From Bacteroidales bacterium UBA1035 (GTDB taxonomy: Bacteria > Bacteroidota > Bacteroidia > Bacteroidales > Dysgonomonadaceae), in NCBI GenBank assembly GCA_002316835.1, contig DCEG01000097.1:1-12998 (forward strand): a stretch of 12,998 nucleotides of DNA. The letters run 5' to 3'. Under the pieces are notes generated by a model. That model was not told where the DNA came from. It did not search any database and worked only from the letters and a program-made list of their open reading frames with translations. How positions within the stretch are numbered: position 1 is the stretch's first letter; the number at the start of each line of letters is the position of its first letter. Of the stretch, positions 1-5,443 are shown one piece after another. Made by a program: the position numbers and the translations under genes.

Positions 1-32
1 ATCATGCCCCCCTCTCGCTACTTAATAATCAG

Positions 33-67
33 GCAGTTGCAAATATGGAAATTGCAACTGCTTTTTT
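33..67 (+). terminator. Intrinsic terminator of an upstream gene outside the window
   Basis: A perfect 10-bp stem (GCAGTTGCAA at 33-42 with TTGCAACTGC at 52-61) closes a 9-nt loop and is followed directly by six T residues at 62-67. This is a standard rho-independent terminator for a plus-strand gene that ends at or before the left edge. The identity of that gene cannot be read from the roughly 30 bases that remain of it. Confidence 0.8.
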
Positions 68-112
68 ATTTGCACACAATTTGCGCACATTTATTCTCAT
101 ACAATATCATCC

Positions 113-150
113 GAAGACTATTCAATAAAACAAATTATTATTTAGTCTTC
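113..150. repeat. Inverted repeat, 8 bp plus 5 bp
   Basis: GAAGACTA at 113-120 is exactly complementary to TAGTCTTC at 143-150. After a 3-nt bulge the stem continues with AATAA (124-128) against TTATT (138-142), leaving a 9-nt loop. No T-tract follows on either strand, so it is not a plain terminator. It could be a protein-binding site or a structured RNA element. Its function is unknown. Confidence 0.5.
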
Positions 151-233
151 ACTTAATGAGTCGTAAAGTAATAAAGACAATTGACATTTAACTTAACCAG
201 TGGACGAATGTACAAAGGCAAACTTTTATAAAG

Positions 234-265
234 TTAGCTAATAAACGATATTGTTGTTATATTTG
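234..265 (+). promoter_or_regulatory. Bacteroidetes-type promoter candidate for the aspartate dehydrogenase gene
   Basis: TATATTTG at 258-265 matches the TAnnTTTG -7 consensus exactly. TTAG at 234-237 stands 20 nt upstream in the place of the -33 TTTG, with one mismatch. Transcription would start near 270, giving a leader of about 90 nt that includes the hairpin at 278-315. Confidence 0.5.
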
Positions 266-277
266 TAGTTAATCACA

Positions 278-315
278 GAAAATATGAATTAGGAAAGAGT
301 TGATTCCCTATTTTC
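278..315 (+). other. Hairpin in the 5' leader of the aspartate dehydrogenase gene
   Basis: GAAAATA (278-284) pairs perfectly with TATTTTC (309-315). Inside it, GGAA (292-295) can pair with TTCC (304-307) across an internal loop. The element lies between the predicted transcription start and the start codon. It matches no riboswitch class I recognise and has no immediate T-tract. It may influence mRNA stability or translation, which is inference. Confidence 0.35.
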
Positions 316-359
316 TGCCAACGAAAGTTTTTTACTAACGAAATTAAATAAAAGATAAA

Positions 360-1154
360 GTGTTTACATTAGCAATAGTCGGCTGCGGATATTTAGCAGA
401 AATCATTACAAACGGTGTGATCAATAACTTACTGCCGGATTATCATTTAACAGCCGTCATGTCTAGATCGGAAAAAAATGCAAATAGAATTGCAGATAAA
501 ATCAACCGTTCAAGTTTGGGATACAGTTGCAAACCTTATACAGATATAGATGAGTTGCTTGAATTGAAACCCGATTTCATCGTAGAAACCGCTTCTCCAA
601 GTGCATTCAAAAGTTTTGCGGTGAAAGCATTAAAAAATGGATCTTCAATTGTTACGCTTTCTATTGGCGCCTTTGCCGATAATGATTTTTATGATGAAGT
701 GGCAACAGCGGCAACAGAAAACAGATCACGTGTTTATATTGCATCGGGGGCTATTGGTGGATTCGATGTGCTACGCACAGCTACACTGATGGGAAATGCA
801 TCGGTAACCTTCAGCACTGAAAAAAATCCTGGTCCGCTTAGGCATACATCCTTATACGTAGAAGATTTACAACACAAAAAACAGGAAGTTTTCAAAGGAA
901 ACGCGACGCAGGCGATTGCAGTGCTTCCAACACAGGTAAACGTTTCGGTGGCCGCCTCCATTGCATCTGTTGGACCGGAAAACGTAGATGTTTCAATTAC
1001 TTCGATTCCCGGTTTTGTTGGAGACCGGCATAAAATACGGATTAAAAACCAGCAAGTGGATGCACTTATTGATGTTTACAGCAGCACACCCGAAATAGCT
1101 GCCTGGAGCGTGATTGAAACATTACAAAATATTGTTTCTCCGATTGTATTCTGA
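360..1154 (+). CDS. nadX: Aspartate dehydrogenase (NadX-type)
   Basis: A 264-residue NAD(P)-dependent amino-acid dehydrogenase of the L-aspartate dehydrogenase family. The family oxidises L-aspartate to iminoaspartate, the precursor used by quinolinate synthase in NAD synthesis, or runs in reverse. The Rossmann dinucleotide loop GCGYLAE is at residues 8-14. The family signature SGAIGG is at 129-134, followed by FDVLRTA. The conserved stretch VNVSVAA (193-199) and a histidine in GDRHKI (224) match the C-terminal active-site region, although the usual N before that VNVA stretch is replaced. The start is GTG at 360, chosen because the Rossmann strand begins four codons later. No Shine-Dalgarno is visible. 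Length is slightly above the family's usual ~240-270. No nadA or nadC is adjacent, so a role in NAD synthesis is inferred from family only. Its 3' end overlaps the convergent neighbour by 33 bp. Confidence 0.75.
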   Translation: MFTLAIVGCGYLAEIITNGVINNLLPDYHLTAVMSRSEKNANRIADKINRSSLGYSCKPYTDIDELLELKPDFIVETASPSAFKSFAVKALKNGSSIVTLSIGAFADNDFYDEVATAATENRSRVYIASGAIGGFDVLRTATLMGNASVTFSTEKNPGPLRHTSLYVEDLQHKKQEVFKGNATQAIAVLPTQVNVSVAASIASVGPENVDVSITSIPGFVGDRHKIRIKNQQVDALIDVYSSTPEIAAWSVIETLQNIVSPIVF

Positions 1155-2042
1155 AATATTTTTCAGTACTTTTTCGCTTAAGCGGTCGAAAGCCTGGCGT
1201 GTCCTTCCGGATGATACGTTCATGCACCTAACGTTCGGATGATTCAAATACTTTTCGTTTCCTAATGCGTCGAGGCTGTCACAATAGCAACGGTTGTCTT
1301 TTTCAAGCCATTTTGCAAAAGGTGCTTCATCCCATGCGGGTGACAATCCCGTATTGAACAATATTTTATGATTTCCTAATTGTTCAAACTCTTTTTCATG
1401 CAGCAAGATCGTGTTTTTGTTTAAACAGCAAAAAACGGCATCGCATGTCGATAATAGTTCCGATAAATGTGAAAAACGATAGCCTTTTTCTTTAGCGTTG
1501 GTCTTCTCGCTACGAGAGAAATAGGAAATATCTGCACCAAAAAAGTGTAAAGCATCAGCTATCATCCCACCTGATTTTCCCAAACCGATAATCCCACATT
1601 TAAGCCCCGTAATCTCTTCAGGCAGGCCGTTCCACGGTTTTTCGGGCAAGTTCTCTAAAGATTTTCCGAAACCGTGTAAACAACGCACCAGCTCGCTTAT
1701 AACGTACTCAAGCACACCTTCGTCTCCATAATCCCGAATTCCGGTTACCGTAATTCCACGAGAATTGGCATACAGAATATCTACGTTAGCACTTTCGGGT
1801 GAGTAAAGCGAACAACACATGCCGATGTATTTGATATTTGGGCAACTTTCTATTGCATCTTTATCAAGAGTTGATGTGTAACTTAAAAGTACGGCATCTG
1901 CATCGCCAATGCGTGAAATGATTTCGTTGTTATCTGTGGGGATATCATCATACATAACCACTTGTTTTGCAAACGATGATAACGCTTTTTCTGCAGCCGG
2001 AACAAGACTAATTGGCTCAATAGCCACTAATTTTTCAAACAT
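1122..2042 (-). CDS. D-2-hydroxyacid dehydrogenase-like NAD-binding protein
   Basis: A 306-residue protein with the fold of D-isomer-specific 2-hydroxyacid dehydrogenases (PF00389/PF02826). The dinucleotide motif GLGKSG is at residues 153-158, followed by the basic SRSEK stretch (176-180), which would favour NADP. The C-terminal regions align with the family, but the usual NTARG reads NTGLS (230-234), so the catalytic Arg is Leu. The usual TPHIAG region reads MNVSSG (274-279), so the catalytic His is absent. A Glu at 263 may correspond to the third catalytic residue. Close relatives in Bacteroidales are, from memory, sometimes labelled 'dihydrofolate reductase' in databases; nothing here resembles FolA. 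Substrate unknown. It is transcribed from its own promoter (2054-2084) and runs into the end of the aspartate dehydrogenase gene. Confidence 0.75.
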   Translation of the reverse strand: MFEKLVAIEPISLVPAAEKALSSFAKQVVMYDDIPTDNNEIISRIGDADAVLLSYTSTLDKDAIESCPNIKYIGMCCSLYSPESANVDILYANSRGITVTGIRDYGDEGVLEYVISELVRCLHGFGKSLENLPEKPWNGLPEEITGLKCGIIGLGKSGGMIADALHFFGADISYFSRSEKTNAKEKGYRFSHLSELLSTCDAVFCCLNKNTILLHEKEFEQLGNHKILFNTGLSPAWDEAPFAKWLEKDNRCYCDSLDALGNEKYLNHPNVRCMNVSSGRTRQAFDRLSEKVLKNISEYNRRNNIL

Positions 2043-2053
2043 TTCTTTTTTTG

Positions 2054-2084
2054 CAAAGGTAGTCCTTTTTAAAAGAGAAACAAA
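2054..2084 (-). promoter_or_regulatory. Bacteroidetes-type promoter with near-leaderless spacing
   Basis: On the minus strand TTTG (2084-2081), a 19-nt spacer and TACCTTTG (2061-2054) give a perfect match to the Bacteroidetes -33/-7 consensus. The ATG of the dehydrogenase gene lies only 11 nt beyond the -7 box, so the leader would be about 5-8 nt and A-rich. Confidence 0.7.
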
Positions 2085-2161
2085 AATACTTTATAACCAA
2101 AGTGTTAGGATTAAATGCTTGATATGTTGAAGAATTGTCTCCGGAGAGTGATTTATTTCTT

Positions 2162-2731
2162 TTAATCTTTTCCTTCCTCCATCATCAACCTTTTCCACTT
2201 AAAATAACCAAAAACAGAAATAACAGCATAAATAGCAAATAGTGCACCGGTGTAATTCAAGTCTTTCCAAAAATACAGTGTGCTGGACACAACATTCACT
2301 ACAAACCAAAACCACCATTGTTCGATATATTTGTGCGCCAGCATCCACATCCCCAGAATACTTAATGCCGTTGTAAATGAATCGCCATAAGGTACCGGAC
2401 TGTCTGTGTAATTAACTAAAATGAAAGCAATCAAAGCAAATATAGCGATCCCAATTACCGATAGTGGTAATATGAATCGGGTGGGAGTATGTGAAATTTT
2501 AGTTTTATCTTCCGAATTTTTACTTCTTGTCCAAACAATCCAACCGTAAATGCTGGCAATGAAATAATAGACATTTATGCCCATATCGGCATAAAATTTC
2601 GATTGATAGAAAATGAAAATATATACCACAGGCATAACCACACCAAAAAGCCAGAGCCACTTATTGGCTTTGTATTCGAGATACAGATAGATAAGTCCGA
2701 TTACGGCACCGATGATTTCGAGTGATTGCAT
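2162..2731 (-). CDS. pnuT: PnuC-family vitamin transporter, probably the thiamine transporter PnuT
   Basis: A 189-residue inner-membrane protein of the PnuC family of facilitated-diffusion vitamin transporters. It is almost entirely hydrophobic segments with the family's tryptophan-rich signatures: YGWIVW (62-67), the segment WWFWFVVNVVSS (139-150) followed by LYFWK (152-156), and FGYFKW near the C-terminus (174-179). Length and spacing fit about seven membrane segments. PnuC proteins usually carry nicotinamide riboside. Here the gene follows a TonB-dependent receptor under a TPP riboswitch, the arrangement in which PnuT was predicted in Bacteroidetes by comparative genomics and for which thiamine transport by PnuT homologues has been shown. 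The substrate call therefore rests on context. Phosphorylation by thiamine pyrophosphokinase would trap the vitamin inside, but that gene is not adjacent. The gap from the receptor gene is 98 bp and holds two hairpins. Confidence 0.85.
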   Translation of the reverse strand: MQSLEIIGAVIGLIYLYLEYKANKWLWLFGVVMPVVYIFIFYQSKFYADMGINVYYFIASIYGWIVWTRSKNSEDKTKISHTPTRFILPLSVIGIAIFALIAFILVNYTDSPVPYGDSFTTALSILGMWMLAHKYIEQWWFWFVVNVVSSTLYFWKDLNYTGALFAIYAVISVFGYFKWKRLMMEEGKD

Positions 2732-2770
2732 ACTAAACGTTTTAATGTTTAACGTTTGATATTTAAAGTT

Positions 2771-2821
2771 GCGGACTGCGATGAATAAACCGCAGCCCGC
2801 AAAGTCCCCTTTAGTAGGGGA
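2771..2821. repeat. Two adjacent intercistronic hairpins, REP-like
   Basis: Two strong inverted repeats sit in the 98-bp gap between the receptor and PnuT genes. The first is a 10-bp stem (2771-2780 with 2791-2800, one mismatch on the plus strand that is a G-T wobble in the minus-strand RNA) with a 10-nt loop. The second is TCCCC (2805-2809) with GGGGA (2817-2821) around a 7-nt loop, followed by a further TTAGGGG. Neither has a proper T-tract on the minus strand, so they are not strong terminators. They could lower downstream expression or stabilise the receptor mRNA. From memory, similar CCCCTAAATCCCC-type intergenic elements are dispersed in many Bacteroidetes genomes. Confidence 0.5.
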
Positions 2822-2829
2822 TTAGGGGT

Positions 2830-5079
2830 TTAAAAACTTATCGTTAACCTTGCCATGTAATTACGCGTGGCTTGTGGATAATAGCCAATATAATTTATTG
2901 TACTACCGTCTTCGAAAGCGTCGGTAGCTGCCCACCCGTTGGCAATGTATTCCTTATTAAACAGATTGTTCACAAACACCTGTAAAGCAATTTTTCCAAC
3001 AGGCGTTTTGTCGAAAGTGTATCCGGCAGAGAAGTTACTCACGAAATATCCGTCAATGGATGTTGCATCGTTCGATGTATTGTCGAGATACTGTTTTCCA
3101 ACGTATTTACCTAGTAAATTAAAATACAGTGCTTGCAGGGGTTGGTATGTCAAACTTGCCATGCTTACAACATTGGGCGAGTATGAAATATCCGTAGTCT
3201 CAAACGATTCTGTTTTCTGTCCAACCCAATTCCAGTCACTATCGTATAAATCGAAATATGCCGTATAGTTTTTTATTTTATTTTGGCTCAGTATAGCGTT
3301 GGCATCCAATCTGAATTTATTTTCAATAAAAGGAACAGATACTTCCAGTTCAACACCTCTCCGATAACTGTCTTTTACATTCTCCATCAGTTTGTAACCT
3401 ACGTCGTTGAGTCTTCCGGTTTGAACCATTTGGTTGTTGTAATCCATGTAATATAGATTTACACCCAAATTTACACCATTTTTACTTAAAAAACGGTAGC
3501 CAAGCTCGTAGTCAATCATTTTTTCTGGTCTGATACGTTCCTCACCTCCACCACCTTTTATACTTTCTTTCAAATCGGTACGGAGTGGTTCACGTTGTCC
3601 AACAGCTACAGAAGCATAAAGATTATTGCGATTATCAATTCGATAGAAAACACCTGCTTTAGGGTTAAAAAAGTTGTATTTGAAATCCTGAGTAATATCT
3701 ACCATATCATCATCTATCCCACTGAAACGATAATTAATATTCCGGTATTGAACATCTCCATAGAGCGAAAGCTTCTCATTAAGCTGATAATCCGCTTTCG
3801 TGAAAAAGTTGAATTCTCCTTTTTCACCCACGTTCCTGTACCACTCATAATTTTCGGGAATGTTTTGGTTGAATTTCACCCATGGGAGTTTTCCGTAATG
3901 GTCTCCGTCGTAAAAGCTGTATGTGCCGCCAAAAATCCAATTCAGGGCATTTTTTGTATAACTAAGTGAGAGATTTGCTACGTAGAAATCGTTGCGCATT
4001 AATTTCTGCCGGATAAGTTGCGAACGTGAATAGGTTGTTCCATCCACTGTTTGATCGGGCAACCCGTATTTCGAAAACTTATCGCCACGCTTGAAATCGC
4101 CGTATGGATCGGAACGATAATTTTCGTAATAACCGAAACCGTTATTATAGCTCAAGTTAGTGTTCAGAGATAAGTAATTATTCAGTTCACGCGTGTATAG
4201 GAGTTGGACGATATGTGAATAATAATTATCGGTTTCGTTGTCATAGAAATGCACATTGTCTGCCTCGTCGAGGTATTTTCCAGCCGGATTATATCTTCTT
4301 CCGTATTTTTCCAAATCTTCAGGAGAAATACCCTCCCACGTGATTCCGGTCTTCTGTTCTCCATTAATGTAACTCAGTCTGATCAGTTGATTATCGGTAT
4401 AATGAGAAAGTGCTGCATACAAGTTTCTATGATTTACAAATCCATTTCGGATATATCCGTCGCCAAAGTTTCGCGAGTAACGCGCATCAAGTGACAGACC
4501 GTTTTTAAGAATTCCAGTTCCGGCGGCAATGGTGGAAGAAAACGTGTTGTAACTTCCAATTGAAGTGGATGCTTCACCATAAGCTTCAGATCGTGCACCT
4601 ACGGTCTTCATCGAAATACTGGCTCCGAAAGCCGCTGCCCCGTTTGTTGAAGTTCCCACGCCACGCTGAACCTGGATGCTTTGCAAAGACGATGAAAGAT
4701 CGGGTAAATTCACCCAATATACCTCCTGGCTTTCAGGATTGTTCAACGGCATTCCGTTCAGTGTAACATTGATGCGTGTTGCGTCTGTTCCGCGAATACG
4801 CATTGAACTGTATCCTAAGCCCGTTCCATCTTCACTGAACGATACCAGCGATGGCATATTTTGCAGAATAGCCGGAATATTTTTTGCGGCATTTTCTTTT
4901 TTAATATCAGCATGAGAAACGTTACTATACGCCATGGGCGTATTCTTTCCGGCTCGTGTGGCTGAAACCACAACTTCTTCCAGATGTACGTTTTTTAAAC
5001 TGTCGGGTTGTTCGTCTGCCTGAGCAAACAATGAAAGATTCAGAGCTAAAAGCCCTGTAAGAATAAATACCTTTTTCAT
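2830..5079 (-). CDS. TonB-dependent outer-membrane receptor, probably for thiamine
   Basis: A 749-residue outer-membrane active transporter powered by the TonB-ExbBD system. A signal peptide covers about residues 1-21 (MKKVFILTGLLAL start, cleavage near FAQA). A TonB-box-like stretch LEEVVVSATR is at 33-42. The plug domain spans about 45-160 and includes MRIRGTD (93-99), VTLNGMPLN (105-113) and VQRGVGTSTNGAAAFG (137-152). The remainder is a beta-barrel with alternating aromatic strands, ending in the outer-membrane protein signature with terminal Phe (LTISF). There is no N-terminal carboxypeptidase-like domain, unlike SusC-type receptors, and no SusD partner. It is the first gene after a TPP riboswitch and precedes PnuT, so thiamine or its phosphates are the likely cargo. 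This matches the predicted thiamine outer-membrane receptors of Bacteroides. The substrate is inferred from regulation and context, not from the barrel sequence. Confidence 0.88.
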   Translation of the reverse strand: MKKVFILTGLLALNLSLFAQADEQPDSLKNVHLEEVVVSATRAGKNTPMAYSNVSHADIKKENAAKNIPAILQNMPSLVSFSEDGTGLGYSSMRIRGTDATRINVTLNGMPLNNPESQEVYWVNLPDLSSSLQSIQVQRGVGTSTNGAAAFGASISMKTVGARSEAYGEASTSIGSYNTFSSTIAAGTGILKNGLSLDARYSRNFGDGYIRNGFVNHRNLYAALSHYTDNQLIRLSYINGEQKTGITWEGISPEDLEKYGRRYNPAGKYLDEADNVHFYDNETDNYYSHIVQLLYTRELNNYLSLNTNLSYNNGFGYYENYRSDPYGDFKRGDKFSKYGLPDQTVDGTTYSRSQLIRQKLMRNDFYVANLSLSYTKNALNWIFGGTYSFYDGDHYGKLPWVKFNQNIPENYEWYRNVGEKGEFNFFTKADYQLNEKLSLYGDVQYRNINYRFSGIDDDMVDITQDFKYNFFNPKAGVFYRIDNRNNLYASVAVGQREPLRTDLKESIKGGGGEERIRPEKMIDYELGYRFLSKNGVNLGVNLYYMDYNNQMVQTGRLNDVGYKLMENVKDSYRRGVELEVSVPFIENKFRLDANAILSQNKIKNYTAYFDLYDSDWNWVGQKTESFETTDISYSPNVVSMASLTYQPLQALYFNLLGKYVGKQYLDNTSNDATSIDGYFVSNFSAGYTFDKTPVGKIALQVFVNNLFNKEYIANGWAATDAFEDGSTINYIGYYPQATRNYMARLTISF

Positions 5080-5165
5080 TTACAAGTGAATTTTTATGAC
5101 ACAAAAATTATATGACTTTTGCATCGGATTAATAAATAAAAAAGGGGATTTTGAAAGACTTACCT

Positions 5166-5196
5166 AAAAAACAAAGCCACTTTAGAAGTGTGCTTT
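5166..5196 (-). terminator. Probable riboswitch-controlled attenuator
   Basis: Immediately after the riboswitch core on the minus strand, a 10-bp stem with one bulged A (minus-strand AAAGC-A-CACTT with AAGTG-GCTTT, plus positions 5196-5186 and 5182-5173) and a 3-nt loop is followed by G and then six T residues. This is a plausible intrinsic terminator about 90 nt before the receptor start. It would allow TPP-dependent premature termination. Competing pairing with the riboswitch P1 region was not worked out in detail. Confidence 0.5.
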
Positions 5197-5197
5197 T

Positions 5198-5275
5198 ACT
5201 TTTTCCTCCGCCGGCATTATCCGGATCAGGTATTTGGGTATGATCTCAGCCCGTTATTATGTGGCACCCCTGTTG
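5198..5275 (-). promoter_or_regulatory. TPP riboswitch (THI element)
   Basis: Read on the minus strand, the element carries all hallmark blocks of the THI box in order: GGGGTGC (5270-5264), GCTGAGAT (5250-5243), ACCC (about 5239-5235), ACCTGATCCGG (5232-5222), ATAATGCCGGC (5221-5211), and GGAGGAAAA (about 5209-5201). It senses thiamine pyrophosphate and lowers expression of the downstream receptor and PnuT genes when TPP is plentiful. A probable terminator hairpin follows directly, suggesting control by transcription termination. The P1 stem is weak in my reading, so the outer limits are approximate. Confidence 0.95.
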
Positions 5276-5285
5276 TTTAATGAAA

Positions 5286-5316
5286 CAAAGGTACTTTAAT
5301 TTTGTTCACAGACCAA
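5286..5316 (-). promoter_or_regulatory. Promoter of the riboswitch-controlled thiamine uptake operon
   Basis: On the minus strand, TACCTTTG (5293-5286) is a perfect -7 box. TTGG (5316-5313) lies 19 nt upstream at the -33 position, one base off TTTG. Transcription would start near 5280, about 10 nt before the first conserved block of the riboswitch, which fits the position of the RNA element well. Confidence 0.65.
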
Positions 5317-5443
5317 GCTATACGCCTTTTTTTAATGTCCCGGTAATAAAAATTTTATCATAGATGGCTTTAATAGCCGTTTTATTTGTAATTTCGTTTT
5401 TTCATTTCAAGATTCAATCATTGGTATTGTTTTGGCTGATAAT
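5294..5443. other. Divergent regulatory interval between the thiamine operon and the Rel gene
   Basis: Together with the riboswitch and attenuator, this forms a gene-free stretch of about 360 bp. On the plus strand the best promoter candidate for the Rel gene is TAATTTCG at 5389-5396, one base off the TAnnTTTG consensus, without a clear -33 box. A short repeat GGCT/AGCC (5366-5378) lies just upstream of it. No other feature is evident. Confidence 0.35.

Larger units (their letters stand above)
68..359. other. Gene-free interval upstream of the aspartate dehydrogenase gene
   Basis: No convincing coding sequence lies here. The interval holds a tandem 11-bp near-repeat (TTTGCACACAA at about 69-79, then TTTGCGCACAT at about 80-90), a bulged inverted repeat (113-150), a Bacteroidetes-type promoter candidate (234-265) and a hairpin leader (278-315), described separately. 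The heptamer AACGAAA occurs twice at about 320-344, just before the start codon. The rest is AT-rich and shows nothing recognisable. Confidence 0.6.

Noticed and set aside
1..19. Possible 3' end of a tRNA gene at the left edge
   Set aside because: The bases are pyrimidine-rich and sit just before a terminator, but too little remains to test the T-arm and acceptor pairing, and the registers I tried gave unusual acceptor stems. Not annotated.
3..128. Open frame reaching in from the left edge (41 codons to a stop)
   Set aside because: It runs straight through the perfect terminator hairpin and its T-tract, and the peptide shows no recognisable domain.
2138..2147. TCTCCGGAGA palindrome after the PnuT gene as a terminator
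   Set aside because: A perfect 10-bp palindrome leaves no loop, the pairing does not extend outward, and no T-tract follows.
2162..2731. Reading the PnuC-family gene as a nicotinamide riboside transporter linked to the nearby aspartate dehydrogenase (NAD metabolism)
   Set aside because: The genes are on opposite strands and separated by another gene, whereas the TPP riboswitch and the outer-membrane receptor directly tie the permease to thiamine. It is kept only as an alternative.
3595..3969. 124-residue plus-strand open frame inside the receptor gene
   Set aside because: A shadow of the beta-barrel coding sequence, with no independent support.
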